Source: Herbidospora galbida (GTDB lineage: Bacteria; Actinomycetota; Actinomycetes; Streptosporangiales; Streptosporangiaceae). From it: a stretch of DNA of 64,000 bases. The DNA lies in assembly GCF_005233835.1 (NCBI RefSeq), contig NZ_SZQA01000019.1, positions 62,001-126,000 on the forward strand. The letters are read 5' to 3'. The notes below the pieces were generated by a model. The model was not told the DNA's origin. It saw nothing but the letters and a program-made list of their open reading frames with translations, and did no database searches. A program made the position numbers and the translations under genes. Below, one piece after another: positions 8,769 through 17,565 of the stretch (position 1 is the first letter of the stretch; each line of letters opens with the position of its first letter).

Positions 8769-9344
8769 ATGGGCAAACAATATGACGTGATCAACGACCG
8801 GCTGCGGACCTTCGTGACCTCACAGCCGGTCTACTTCGTCGCCACCGCCCCCGAGAGCGGCGGGCATGTCAACGTGTCTCCCAAGGGCTACCCCGACACC
8901 TTCGCCGTCCTCGACGACACCACCGTCGCCTACCTCGACCTCGACGGCAGCGGCGTCGAGACCATCTCCCACCTGCGCGACAACGGCCGCATCACCATCA
9001 TGTTCGCGTCCTTCTCCGGGCCGCCGAACATCGTCCGCCTGTACGGCACCGGCGAGGTCGTGACCCCGGGCGACGCCCGCTTCGAGGCGTTGCTGAAGAA
9101 CTTCGGCCCGCATCCGGCCGTCCGGTCGGTGATCGTGGTGAGCTGCGACCGCATCTCGGACTCCTGCGGCTTCGCGGTGCCGTTCATGGCCTTCGAGAAC
9201 GACCGCACCCTCCTCGACGAGCACCACGAGCTCGACAGCTCGAAGAAGCGGCAGTTCCAGCGGTCGAGCGCCCCCCGCGAGAGCATCGACGGCCTGTTCG
9301 GGCTGCACGCCGGGGAGACCGACCCGGCGCACCGGCGCAGCTAG
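8769..9344 (+). CDS. Pyridoxamine 5'-phosphate oxidase-family flavoprotein
   Basis: A 191-residue protein. The core YFVATAPESGGHVNVSPKG, then a DD-T-VAYLDLDGSG strand, then IVRLYGTGEVV is the split-barrel flavin-binding fold of PPOX-like proteins, of the subgroup starting MGKQYDxI. Likely an FMN- or F420-dependent oxidoreductase of unknown substrate. The stop codon overlaps the stop of convergent htpX (shared CTAG). A leaderless promoter is likely. Confidence 0.82.
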   Translation: MGKQYDVINDRLRTFVTSQPVYFVATAPESGGHVNVSPKGYPDTFAVLDDTTVAYLDLDGSGVETISHLRDNGRITIMFASFSGPPNIVRLYGTGEVVTPGDARFEALLKNFGPHPAVRSVIVVSCDRISDSCGFAVPFMAFENDRTLLDEHHELDSSKKRQFQRSSAPRESIDGLFGLHAGETDPAHRRS

Positions 9345-10156
9345 CGCAGCCGTTCGAGGTTGGCGACCCGTTCGGCGGTGGTCGGCCGGGTCGCGAACGG
9401 CCCCGCGAACAGCATGTGGCTGGCGCTGGCGATCCGGCCGTTGCGCGGCAGCGGCCGGGCCCGGTTGCTGGCCTCGATCCGCCGCAGCGCCGACGCGAGC
9501 GCGAGCGGGTCACCGGTCATCCGCGCCGACGCCTCGTCGGCGGCGAACTCCCGGTCGGGCGGCAGCGCGAGCCTGACCAGCCCGGTCGCGATCGGCGCGA
9601 GCAGCGCGGCGACGAACCGGGTCAGCGGGGCCGGCGTCTCGTCGTCGGCGCGGCGCACCCCGAACACCGGGCCGAGATAGCCCGACGTGGTGAACATGGT
9701 CGCCAGCGCCCCGGCCACCGAGGCGAGCAGGGTGTCATGGTTGTGTACGTGGGCCAGCTCGTGCCCGATCACCCCGCGCAGTTCCCGCTCGTCGAGCAGC
9801 GTCAGCAACCCCTGCGTGACGATCACGGCGGACTTACGCGGCGTGCGGCCGGTGGCGTAGGCGTTGGGCTGGGCCAGCGGGGAGACGTAGAGGCGGGGCA
9901 TCGGGCGGCGGGCCTGCGTGCACAGCTCCCGCACGATCTCGTAGAGGGCGGCGTGCTCGACCTCCCCGACGGGCCGGGCGCGGAGCGCCGCGAGGGCGAA
10001 CCGGTCGGAGAAGAAATAGGCCACCCAGACGGTGACCCCGGCCAGCGGCACCCCCGCCATCAGGCCGGTCAGTCCCCCGAGCAACCCGGCGACCACGACG
10101 ATCAGCACGGCGGACGCGCCCAACACCCCCGCCGTACGCGTCCCGTTTCTCCGCAT
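9341..10156 (-). CDS. htpX: HtpX-like membrane zinc metalloprotease (M48)
   Basis: A 271-residue protease that degrades damaged membrane proteins in related bacteria. Two N-terminal membrane segments (about 9-29 and 33-52) are followed by the zinc motif HELAH (132-136) and a third-ligand glutamate in REFAADE. YVSPLAQPNAYATGRTPRK is also typical of HtpX. The ATG at 10156 has GGAGG ten bases upstream. It follows nuoN in the same direction after 65 bases, so it may be co-transcribed with the nuo genes. Confidence 0.92.
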   Translation of the reverse strand: MRRNGTRTAGVLGASAVLIVVVAGLLGGLTGLMAGVPLAGVTVWVAYFFSDRFALAALRARPVGEVEHAALYEIVRELCTQARRPMPRLYVSPLAQPNAYATGRTPRKSAVIVTQGLLTLLDERELRGVIGHELAHVHNHDTLLASVAGALATMFTTSGYLGPVFGVRRADDETPAPLTRFVAALLAPIATGLVRLALPPDREFAADEASARMTGDPLALASALRRIEASNRARPLPRNGRIASASHMLFAGPFATRPTTAERVANLERLR

Positions 10157-10221
10157 CGTCCACCTCCTCACGCTCCTCCCCTCCAACGTGGGCGGACGTT
10201 TGGGCGTTCCCGTCCCGAACG

Positions 10222-11637
10222 TCAGCCCAGCGTGGCGAGGACGAGCTGGGGCGCGACCGAGAAGCCCACCGCCACCGCCGTGGCCACCCCGACGGCGATC
10301 CAGGCCGGCCCGGACCCGGCGCGCCGGGTGGCGTCGGCGGGGGTGAACAGGCGGGCCGTCCAGGCGATGTAGTAGTAGAGCCCGATCACCGTGTTGACGG
10401 CCATCACCACCGCGAGCCAGCCGAGCCCGCCCGCGACGACCTCGCGGAACACCACGACCTTGGCGAACAGCCCGGCGAGGCCCGGGGGCAGCCCGGCCAG
10501 GCAGATCAGCGCGAACGCCAGCGCCAGCCCGGCGACCGGCCGGGCGGAGACCAGGCCCCGGTAGCCGTCGAGCGTGTCGTGGGGCACGGCCATCACCACG
10601 GCGAAGGCGGTCAGGTTCATGGCGGCGTAGAAGACCAGGTAGGCGGTGGCGGCCTGGGCGTCGGTGGTGGCGATGGGGGCCAGGACGTATCCCGACTGGG
10701 CCACCGACGACCACGCCAGCAGCCTGACCGGATGGGTCTGCCGGAGCGCCAGCACGTTGCCGACGGTCATGGTCAGCGCGGCCAGCACCGCCACGATCGG
10801 CGTCCAGGTGGCCGACTCGCCCGGCAGGGCCTGGGTGAGGACGAGGATGAGCCCGGCGAACCCGGCCGCCTTCGACACGACCGACAGCAGGGCCGCCACC
10901 GGGATCGGCGCGCCCTGGTAGACGTCGGCGGCCCAGAAGTGGAACGGCACGGCGGCGATCTTGAACCCGAACCCGGCCACGACCATGACGGCCCCGACCG
11001 CCACGACGGGCCCGGCCCCGGGGCGTTCGGGCTGCGCCAGCGCCGCCGCGATCGCGTCGAGGTGGACGGCGCCGGTGATGCCGTAGAGAAGACTGATCCC
11101 GAACAGCATCACGGCCGTGGAGACGACGGAGACGACGAACAGCTTGAGCGCCGCCTCGGCGCCGCGTCCGTCGTAGCGGCGCAGCGCGGTCAGCGCGAAG
11201 ACCGGCAGCGAGACGAGTTCGAGCGCGACGACCAGCATGATCAGGTCGCGTGAGGCGGGCAGGGTGACCGCTCCGGCCAGCGCCGCGAGCAGCAGGAAAT
11301 ACCACTCCCCGACGGGGATGTCGCCCTCGGCGAGCTGCCCCATCGACAGCAGGACCACGACGGCGCCGGCCCCGAGGGCCAGCCCGGCGAACACGACCGT
11401 GGTGGCGTCGACGACGTAAGAGCACCCGACCGACGGCACGCAGAACGTCTCCCGGACGCCCCGCTGGGCCACCACCACGGCGAACGCCGCCGCCAGCGCG
11501 GCCAGGGTGAGGCAACCGAGCGCGGTCCGGACCCCTGGCCGGGCGGGCAGGAAGGCCTCGAGCAGCAGGACGAGCCCGGCGGCCAGCGCCAGGATCAGGG
11601 GCGCGGCGATCGCCCAGTAGTCGATCGACTGGATCAC
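10222..11637 (-). CDS. nuoN: NADH-quinone oxidoreductase subunit N paralogue
   Basis: A 471-residue polytopic membrane protein of the proton-pumping antiporter-like family. Typical stretches are DLIMLVVALELVSLPVFAL, the charged helix turn KIAAVPFHFWAADVYQGAP and VRLLAWSSVAQSGYVL. It starts at a GTG (11637) that overlaps the nuoM stop in a GTGA junction. It is the last nuo gene of this cluster. The set lacks nuoD, E, F and G, so its electron donor is probably not NADH. Confidence 0.95.
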   Translation of the reverse strand: MIQSIDYWAIAAPLILALAAGLVLLLEAFLPARPGVRTALGCLTLAALAAAFAVVVAQRGVRETFCVPSVGCSYVVDATTVVFAGLALGAGAVVVLLSMGQLAEGDIPVGEWYFLLLAALAGAVTLPASRDLIMLVVALELVSLPVFALTALRRYDGRGAEAALKLFVVSVVSTAVMLFGISLLYGITGAVHLDAIAAALAQPERPGAGPVVAVGAVMVVAGFGFKIAAVPFHFWAADVYQGAPIPVAALLSVVSKAAGFAGLILVLTQALPGESATWTPIVAVLAALTMTVGNVLALRQTHPVRLLAWSSVAQSGYVLAPIATTDAQAATAYLVFYAAMNLTAFAVVMAVPHDTLDGYRGLVSARPVAGLALAFALICLAGLPPGLAGLFAKVVVFREVVAGGLGWLAVVMAVNTVIGLYYYIAWTARLFTPADATRRAGSGPAWIAVGVATAVAVGFSVAPQLVLATLG

Positions 11638-13115
11638 GGCACCCCCAGAAGCGCGTGGACGGCGGGTGTGGTCAGCCTGAGCAGCGCGGACGGCCACAGG
11701 CCGAACACCAGGATGAGCACGACGAGCGGCACCCATGCGGTGAGCTCGACCCGGGTGGCGTCGTGGAGAGTGGGGCCCGGCCCGCCCCACGGCCCGTGGG
11801 TGAGCCGCGACAGCATGACCAGGAAGTAGGCCGCCGTCAGCACCGCCCCGAGCCCGCCGATCACCATGAACGTGACGAACAGCCCCCGGGGCAGCCCGGC
11901 GGCCGGTTCGTAGGCGCCCTGGAGGGCGAGCATCTCGCCCCAGAACCCCGCGAGGCCGGGCAGCCCGAGCGACGCGACGCAGGCGAAGGTCAGCAGCGAC
12001 CCGACATAGGGCAGCCGCCCGAGCAGCCCCGACCCCAGCTGATCGAGGTCGGACGTGCCGTGCCGCTCCTTCAACGCCCCGACCAGGAAGAACAGCAGGC
12101 CGGTGATCAGCCCGTGGGCGACGTTCCCGAAGAGGGCGGCGTTGATCCCGACCGGCGTGAGGGTCGCGAACCCGAGCAGCACGAACCCCATGTGGCCCAC
12201 GGACGAATAGGCGATCAGCCGTTTCAGGTCGCGCTGCGCCAGGCAGGCCAGCGCGCCGTAGACGATGCCGACGACGGCCAGCGCCCCCAGCCACGGCGCG
12301 ACGGCCGCGGCCCCCTCGGGCAGGATCGGGATGGCCACCCGCGCGAACCCGTAGGTGCCCATCTTCAGCAGCACCCCCGCAAGCAGCACCGATCCCACGG
12401 TCGGGGCCTCGGTGTGCGCGTCGGGCAGCCAGGTGTGCAGCGGCCACATCGGCGTCTTGACGGCCAGCCCGAGCCCGATGGCCACGAACGCGAGGATCTG
12501 CGCCGTCCGGCTCATCGGATGCTCGGCCGCCAGCCGGACCATGTCGAGGGTGCCGGTCTGCGCCCAGACGTAGAGCAGCCCGACCAGCAGCACCGCCGAC
12601 CCGAGCAGCGTGTAGAGGATGAACTTGTACGCCGCCCGCCGCCGCCCCTCGCCACCCCAGACCGCGATGACGAAGTACATGGGGATCAGCACGACCTCGA
12701 AGAACACGAAGAACAGCAGCAGGTCGAGCGCGAGGAAGGTCCCGATCATGCCGAGTTCGAGCACCAGCAGCGCGAAGACGAGCTCCCTGACCCGTGGCGG
12801 CCGGTGCCCGGCCAGGTAGACGAGGCACAGAAGGGTCAGCAGCGCGGTCAGCACGACGAGCGGCAGCGAGATCCCGTCGATTCCCACGTGGAACCGCACC
12901 CCGAGCCAGGGGATCCAGGCCAGGTCGACGGTCCCCTGCACGCGCCCGGCGGCGGAGTAGTCGAACGCGGACGCCACCGCGACGGCGACCGCGAACACCA
13001 CCCCGGAGACCGCCAGCCCGAACCGCACGGCCACGGCGCCCAGCGGCCCGGGAACGAGCAGCGCGGCGGCCCCCAGCAGCGGCAGGACGAGCAGCACGAC
13101 CAGCAACACGTTCAC
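11634..13115 (-). CDS. nuoM: NADH-quinone oxidoreductase subunit M paralogue
   Basis: A 493-residue polytopic proton-pumping subunit. Characteristic segments include IAVWGGEGRRRAAYKFILYT, the lysine helix [20 protein letters not shown] and RDLKRLIAYSSVGHMGFVL. The start is a GTG at 13115, overlapped by the stop of the small upstream ORF (GTGA). Translation is probably coupled through the whole L-M-N chain. Confidence 0.96.
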   Translation of the reverse strand: MNVLLVVLLVLPLLGAAALLVPGPLGAVAVRFGLAVSGVVFAVAVAVASAFDYSAAGRVQGTVDLAWIPWLGVRFHVGIDGISLPLVVLTALLTLLCLVYLAGHRPPRVRELVFALLVLELGMIGTFLALDLLLFFVFFEVVLIPMYFVIAVWGGEGRRRAAYKFILYTLLGSAVLLVGLLYVWAQTGTLDMVRLAAEHPMSRTAQILAFVAIGLGLAVKTPMWPLHTWLPDAHTEAPTVGSVLLAGVLLKMGTYGFARVAIPILPEGAAAVAPWLGALAVVGIVYGALACLAQRDLKRLIAYSSVGHMGFVLLGFATLTPVGINAALFGNVAHGLITGLLFFLVGALKERHGTSDLDQLGSGLLGRLPYVGSLLTFACVASLGLPGLAGFWGEMLALQGAYEPAAGLPRGLFVTFMVIGGLGAVLTAAYFLVMLSRLTHGPWGGPGPTLHDATRVELTAWVPLVVLILVFGLWPSALLRLTTPAVHALLGVP

Positions 13116-13276
13116 GGCCCCACCACCCCGTCAGAGGAGCCGGGCGCAGCCCTGTCCAGGCCCACCCTCACGGACGCGGCCGTCGTCCGGCTCATCCCGG
13201 CAGCGCACCGGCGAGCACGCCCGTCATCCGCAAGTGCCCCGGAGACCACTGCGACCCCGGCCGTCGTCGCGCTCAT
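13112..13276 (-). CDS. 54-residue coupled ORF between nuoL and nuoM
   Basis: This ORF has no recognisable domain. Its ATG overlaps the nuoL stop (ATGA at 13276-13273) and its TGA overlaps the nuoM start (GTGA at 13115-13112), so it fills the L-M gap exactly. The peptide starts [19 protein letters not shown] and later repeats the theme as GMSRTTAASVRVG. Its middle is a degenerate copy of the 3' end of nuoL: 19 bases at 13208-13226 are identical to 13313-13331. It may be a duplication relic that keeps translation flowing from nuoL to nuoM, or a tiny accessory peptide. It is not notably hydrophobic. Confidence 0.5.
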   Translation of the reverse strand: MSATTAGVAVVSGALADDGRARRCAAGMSRTTAASVRVGLDRAAPGSSDGVVGP

Positions 13277-13331
13277 CCCAGCACCACCGCCCCGACCGCG
13301 ATCAGCAGCACCCCGGCGAGCACGCCCGTCA
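13178..13331. repeat. Partial tandem duplication of the nuoL 3' end
   Basis: The decamer GGCCGTCGTC occurs at 13178-13187 and 13259-13268, each followed by a similar CTCATCCC sequence. The 19-mer at 13208-13226 recurs at 13313-13331. The offsets are 81 and 105 bases, which fits a duplicated segment with a 24-base length difference. Confidence 0.7.
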
Positions 13332-15099
13332 CGTAGAGCTGGGCGTTGCCGTTCTGCAGGTGGCGGACCAGCCCCGACAGCCCGACCGTGGCCCGCCCGG
13401 TCGACCGCACCGCGCCGTCGACCACGTGGTCGTCGGCTCGGACCACCCCGCGCGCCAGCGCGAGCACCGGCCGGACGAACACGGCCGCGTAGAGCCGGTC
13501 GACGTAGAAGACCTGCTCGCACGGATCGCGGAAGGCCCCCAGCAGCCGGGCCGGGTCGCGTTCGGGCGCGCCGCGCCAGATCACGTAGACGAACGCCGCT
13601 CCGAGCAGCGCCACGACCAGCGCGGTCACCGCCGGGGCGAGGTGGAACTCACCGGCGTCGGTGAAGCCGAGGAGCAGGGCCGGGACGGCCAGGACGCCCA
13701 TCGGCCACAGCATCGACAGCGGGGCCTCCCGGCCGTCGAAGACGTGGGCGGTGCCGGGGGCGGGTTCGGGGAGCGCCTGGATCTTGCCGGTGCCGAAGAA
13801 GGTCATCAGCCACGCCCGGGTCGCGTAGGCGCCGGTCACGCCGACGGTCAGCAGGGCCGAACCGTAGAGGAGGAGCTGGATCGGGCTCGACGAGCGCTCC
13901 AGGCCGTAGAGAATCGCGTCTTTGCTGAAGAAGCCGCTGGCCGGGGGCAGGCCGATCAGGGCGGCGTAGCCGATGGTCATGGTCCAGAACGTGACCGGCG
14001 TCGACCGGCGCAGGCCGCCCATGTGGCCGAGCAGGTTGGAGCCGACGTGGTGGATGACCGCGCCGGCGCAGAGGAACAGCAGGGCCTTGAAGGCGCCGTG
14101 GGTGACCAGGTGGAAGACGGCCGCGTCGCGGGCCCCGCCGGCGAGGGCGGCGGCCATGTAGGCGAGCTGGCTGATCGTCGAGTAGGCCAGCACGCGTTTC
14201 AGGTCGTTCTGCGCGAAGGCGGCCAGGGCCGCGCCGAGCATGCCGATCGCGGCGGCGACGCCGAGCACGTCGAGGGTGGGCTGCGGGAACAGCACGTAGA
14301 GGCGGGCCACCACGAAGATGCCGGCCGCCACCATCGTCGCGGCGTGGATCAGGGCGCTGATCGGGGTCGGGCCGGCCATCGCGTCGGGGAGCCACGTGTG
14401 CAGCGGGACCTGCGCGCTCTTGCCGGCCACCCCCGCGAGGAGCAGCAGCGTGGCCAGGACCAGCGTCGAGTCGGGGATGTCGGCGGCCATGATGTCGGCG
14501 ATGCGGAAGGAGCCGGCCGCGAAGCCCAGGACGAAGATGCCGAACAGGAAGCCGACGTCACCCAGGCGGGTCACCAGGAAGGCCTTGATCGCGGCCCGCG
14601 AGTTGGCCCGCTCCTCCCACCAGTGGCCCACCAGGAGGTAGGAGCACAGGCCCATGATCTCCCAGCCGACGTACAGGACCAGGAGGTCGGCCGCGAACAC
14701 GACCAGCAGCATCGCGCTGGTGAACAGGCTGATGAAGGCGCTGAAGGAGGGATAGCGGGACTCGCCCCGCATGTATCCGACCGAGTAGACCTGCACCGCC
14801 AGCGCCACCACGCCGACGAGCATCGCCGTCAGCACCGACAGTTCCGCGACCTCCAGCCCGACGGTGATCGCGATCCCGCCGGTGTCGATCTTGGTCAGCA
14901 CGCTGGTCGACGGCGTGTCCTCCCAGGCCAGCCAGCCGATGAGGGCCGTCGACAGGGCGGTCGGCACGACCCCGAACCAGGCCGCGCGTTTGTTGGCGAC
15001 CAGGTCTTCGGCGGGGCTTCGGCCGTGGGGGTAGCGGGACAGCAGCAGGCCCAGCACGGCTCCCGCGAACGGCAGGACCACCACGAGGGACGCGATCAC
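13273..15099 (-). CDS. nuoL: NADH-quinone oxidoreductase subunit L paralogue
   Basis: A 608-residue subunit, the largest antiporter-like membrane protein of complex I. Typical motifs are [41 protein letters not shown] and [15 protein letters not shown], followed by [16 protein letters not shown] and the long C-terminal lateral helix region. The GTG at 15099 overlaps the nuoK stop. At the other end the ATG of a 54-residue ORF overlaps its stop. Confidence 0.97.
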   Translation of the reverse strand: MIASLVVVLPFAGAVLGLLLSRYPHGRSPAEDLVANKRAAWFGVVPTALSTALIGWLAWEDTPSTSVLTKIDTGGIAITVGLEVAELSVLTAMLVGVVALAVQVYSVGYMRGESRYPSFSAFISLFTSAMLLVVFAADLLVLYVGWEIMGLCSYLLVGHWWEERANSRAAIKAFLVTRLGDVGFLFGIFVLGFAAGSFRIADIMAADIPDSTLVLATLLLLAGVAGKSAQVPLHTWLPDAMAGPTPISALIHAATMVAAGIFVVARLYVLFPQPTLDVLGVAAAIGMLGAALAAFAQNDLKRVLAYSTISQLAYMAAALAGGARDAAVFHLVTHGAFKALLFLCAGAVIHHVGSNLLGHMGGLRRSTPVTFWTMTIGYAALIGLPPASGFFSKDAILYGLERSSSPIQLLLYGSALLTVGVTGAYATRAWLMTFFGTGKIQALPEPAPGTAHVFDGREAPLSMLWPMGVLAVPALLLGFTDAGEFHLAPAVTALVVALLGAAFVYVIWRGAPERDPARLLGAFRDPCEQVFYVDRLYAAVFVRPVLALARGVVRADDHVVDGAVRSTGRATVGLSGLVRHLQNGNAQLYVTGVLAGVLLIAVGAVVLG

Positions 15100-15404
15100 G
15101 GCTCCCCCAGTTCGCGCAGTCGGTCGAGTTCGATGGCCTTGCGGGTGCGGAAGACGGCCAGCACGATGGCCAGCCCGATCCCGACCTCGGCGGCGGCGAT
15201 GACGATCACGAACAGGGTCAGCACCTGACCCGAGTGGAGCACGTCGCGCAGCCAGACGTCGAAGGCGACCAGGTTCAGGTTGACCGCGTTGAGCATGAGC
15301 TCGACCGACATCAACACGAGGATGGTGTTACGCCGGGCGAGGACGCCGTACACGCCGATGGAGAAGAGCAGCGCGGCCACGACGGCGGGATAGACGACGT
15401 GCAT
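15096..15404 (-). CDS. nuoK: NADH-quinone oxidoreductase subunit K paralogue
   Basis: A 102-residue protein with three membrane helices. [20 protein letters not shown] carries the conserved glutamate of the second helix ([13 protein letters not shown]), and [15 protein letters not shown] carries the third-helix glutamate. Start ATG at 15404 overlaps the nuoJ stop in TGATG. Confidence 0.96.
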   Translation of the reverse strand: MHVVYPAVVAALLFSIGVYGVLARRNTILVLMSVELMLNAVNLNLVAFDVWLRDVLHSGQVLTLFVIVIAAAEVGIGLAIVLAVFRTRKAIELDRLRELGEP

Positions 15405-15937
15405 CAGCGCCGCCCTTTGATGTCGGTGCGCGACAGCACGATCGCCCCGATGAGCGCGGCCAGCAACAGCACCGAGAGCGCCTCGAACGGCAGCACCCAG
15501 TTACGGAAGATGCTCGCGCCCAGCTCCTCGGCCGACCCGGCGCCCGGCCGCAGGTCGGCGTAGGCGTGCTGGAACCCGCCCACGACCACGCTGACCAGCA
15601 CCCCGGCGGTGGCGACGGCGACGACGGCCGCGACCACCCGGTTGCCCGAGTCGAGATCGTCGCTCCTGCCGATGGGCGCCCGGGTCAGCATGATCCCGAA
15701 CAGCAGCAGCACCACGACGGCGCCGACGTAGATCAGCACCTGCACCCAGGCGACGAACTCGGCCGTCAGCACGAGATAACACCCGGCGAGCGCCCCGAAG
15801 CACACCACCAGCCACAGCGCGGCGTGCACCAGCTGCCGGGTCGTCACCACCAGCAACGCCGACCCGACGGCCACCAGCCCGAGCAACAGGAAGACGACCT
15901 CAAGCACGGACGGCGGCCAGAAGCCGACGCCACTCAC
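15404..15937 (-). CDS. nuoJ: NADH-quinone oxidoreductase subunit J paralogue
   Basis: A 177-residue subunit with five membrane helices. The conserved block [19 protein letters not shown] and then [21 protein letters not shown] are diagnostic for NuoJ/ND6. A soluble loop of about 45 residues precedes the last helix. GTG start at 15937 overlaps the nuoI stop (GTGA). Confidence 0.95.
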   Translation of the reverse strand: MSGVGFWPPSVLEVVFLLLGLVAVGSALLVVTTRQLVHAALWLVVCFGALAGCYLVLTAEFVAWVQVLIYVGAVVVLLLFGIMLTRAPIGRSDDLDSGNRVVAAVVAVATAGVLVSVVVGGFQHAYADLRPGAGSAEELGASIFRNWVLPFEALSVLLLAALIGAIVLSRTDIKGRR

Positions 15938-16806
15938 GGCCCCTCCTCGTCAGGCCGCTCCCCGCCGCCGTCAGGCCGCTCGGGCAGCCGGCCCGGCGGC
16001 CGGATCGACCGCACATCACGGGGGGCCCGGGGCTTCGCAGGAGGTTCCTCGTCAGCCGGAGCCGGCGTCTCCTCACCGGGCGTCCGGTCAGGCAACCGGC
16101 CCGGCGGCCGGATCGAGCGCACATCACGCGCCGGACGCGGCTTGGCCTCGCCCGAGCTGCTCGATTCGTCACCGGCACCCTGATCGGGCAGCCGGCCCGG
16201 GGGCCGGATCGCGCGGACGTCGCGGGCGGGGCGCGGTTTGGCCTCGCCGGGACCCTCCGTGTCAGCCGGAGCGGGCTTGGCCGCGCCGCCGGTGCTCGGG
16301 CCTCGCGCCGGGCGCTTGCTCGCCGTCACTTCCTTGGGCGGTTCGGCGTTGGCCTCGTGGCGCGGGGGCGCCGGGACGCTGGAGACCCACTCGCCCAGGC
16401 GGTCCTTCTCGTGGAGGAGGTTGCGGATGTCGCCCTCGGCGTATTCGAACTCCGGCGCCCAGAAGAGCGCGTCGAACGGGCAGACCTCGATGCAGATCCC
16501 GCAGTACATGCACAGCGAGAAGTCGATGGCGAAGCGGTCGAGCACGTTGCGTTGCCGGGGACGGCCGCCCTCGGGGGCGGGCAGCGTCTCCTTGTGGGAG
16601 TCGATGTAGATGCACCAGTCGGGGCACTCTCGTGCGCAGAGCATGCATGACGTGCAGTTCTCCTCGACCAGCGCGATCACGCCGCGAGATCGGGGCGGCA
16701 GGTCGGGCTTGACCTCCGGGTACTGCTGGGTCACCGAGCGACTGAGCATGTGTCGCAGCGTTACGGCCAAGCCCTTGGCCAGGCCCGTTCCTGGTATGCG
16801 CGCCAC
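15934..16806 (-). CDS. nuoI: NuoI-like 2[4Fe-4S] ferredoxin subunit with a repeated Arg/Pro tail
   Basis: A 290-residue protein. Residues 1-150 are a normal NuoI with two 4Fe-4S motifs: Cys51, 54, 57, 61 and Cys99, 102, 105, 109. Bacterial NuoI proteins are usually about 140-220 residues. Here an extra tail of about 140 residues is rich in Pro, Arg, Glu and Ala and carries three copies of a 21-residue unit (189-209, 221-241, 257-277) built on [14 protein letters not shown]. The tail looks disordered and basic and could dock a soluble donor such as ferredoxin, which is speculation. The GTG at 16806 follows GGGGATGATG. This begins the nuoI-N operon, separated from nuoA-H by two opposite-strand genes. 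Confidence 0.93.
   Translation of the reverse strand: MARIPGTGLAKGLAVTLRHMLSRSVTQQYPEVKPDLPPRSRGVIALVEENCTSCMLCARECPDWCIYIDSHKETLPAPEGGRPRQRNVLDRFAIDFSLCMYCGICIEVCPFDALFWAPEFEYAEGDIRNLLHEKDRLGEWVSSVPAPPRHEANAEPPKEVTASKRPARGPSTGGAAKPAPADTEGPGEAKPRPARDVRAIRPPGRLPDQGAGDESSSSGEAKPRPARDVRSIRPPGRLPDRTPGEETPAPADEEPPAKPRAPRDVRSIRPPGRLPERPDGGGERPDEEGP
15976..16242 (-). repeat. Three 63-base coding repeats in the nuoI tail
   Basis: Copies at 16180-16242, 16084-16146 and 15976-16038 encode variants of [19 protein letters not shown]. Copies 1 and 2 are almost identical in protein sequence; copy 3 differs mainly at the start of the unit. Spacers are acidic and Ser/Pro-rich. Confidence 0.9.
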
Positions 16807-16893
16807 GATCCAACATCATCCCCTAGAACAGGCCACTCGTGAATGTGACGACCCGGCCCTATCGGTTTTCTCCAGGTCGAGACAGAAAGTCCG

Positions 16894-16899
16894 TATCCT
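16894..16899 (+). promoter_or_regulatory. Candidate -10 box (TATCCT), leaderless
   Basis: TATCCT ends six bases before the ATG at 16906 and there is no ribosome binding site, as expected for a leaderless mRNA. The next gene has the same arrangement. Confidence 0.55.
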
Positions 16900-16905
16900 T
16901 CGCAT

Positions 16906-17526
16906 ATGGACCAGGTGCCGCGGTCGGCGGCTCGCGGCTTTCTGTGGGCGGTGGCGCCCCTGGTCACCATTGGTTTCGCGACGCCGTTCACGTTCGGGTG
17001 GGCCGGTTTCCAGCGGCGAAGCTGGTGGCTGGTGCTCTCCTCGGTCCTGTACGCCGCCTCGATGGCCGCCTGGCTCCTCATCGGCAACGCTACGGGAACC
17101 CCGTCAGGGATCTGGGCCGGGGTCATGGTGCTCGGCCTCTTCGTGTCGTGGCTCGGCGGAACGCTCCACGCCTTCGCGGTCAGGAGGAGGGTGTTCGGCC
17201 CGGCCTGCCCGTTCGAGCGGGCGCGGCTGCTGCGCAAGGAGGCCCGCGCGCTGGCCACCCGGAACCCCGGCCGGGCGCGGCGGCTGGGGGTCGGCAGGCC
17301 CGACCTGGGGCGGCGGTTCGACGACGGCGGGCTGGTCGACATGAACCACGCGCCCGCGATCGTGCTCCGGACCGTTCCCGGGATGACGCCCGACCTGGTC
17401 GAACGGGTGCTGGAGGCGCGCAGCCGGACGGTCACCTTCACCTCGGCGGAGGACCTGTCCGACCTGCTCGACCTGCCGGTCACGAGCCGGGATGAGCTCT
17501 CCGAATACGGCGTCTATCTCCCGTAA
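16906..17526 (+). CDS. Membrane protein with C-terminal helix-hairpin-helix (ComEA-like) domain
   Basis: A 206-residue protein. Residues 10-90 hold about three membrane segments, and the same region opens the following kinase gene (compare VAPLVTIGFATPFTFGWAG with IVPLFTCGFGTPFAIGYAA). A basic linker leads to residues 144-206, which start VDMNHAPAIVLRTVPGMTPD and continue with VERVLEARSR and a second hairpin half. This is the pattern of ComEA-type HhH modules, which bind DNA or proteins. A cytoplasmic HhH at the membrane next to a kinase inside a nuo locus is unusual. Role unknown. Confidence 0.7.
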   Translation: MDQVPRSAARGFLWAVAPLVTIGFATPFTFGWAGFQRRSWWLVLSSVLYAASMAAWLLIGNATGTPSGIWAGVMVLGLFVSWLGGTLHAFAVRRRVFGPACPFERARLLRKEARALATRNPGRARRLGVGRPDLGRRFDDGGLVDMNHAPAIVLRTVPGMTPDLVERVLEARSRTVTFTSAEDLSDLLDLPVTSRDELSEYGVYLP

Positions 17527-17552
17527 TAGCGGCGCTTGGCGTCGGAAGTACG

Positions 17553-17558
17553 TATTGT
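17553..17558 (+). promoter_or_regulatory. Candidate -10 box (TATTGT), leaderless
   Basis: TATTGT ends seven bases before the GTG at 17566 with no Shine-Dalgarno sequence. This favours the GTG over an upstream TTG (17536) as the true start and implies that the kinase has its own promoter just after the HhH gene. Confidence 0.55.
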
Positions 17559-17565
17559 TCGCGCT

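Noticed and set aside
13234-15228. A 664-codon plus-strand frame
   Set aside because: It is antisense to nuoL and reads as low-complexity His, Arg, Gln and Glu. The minus strand has clear NuoL and NuoK proteins.
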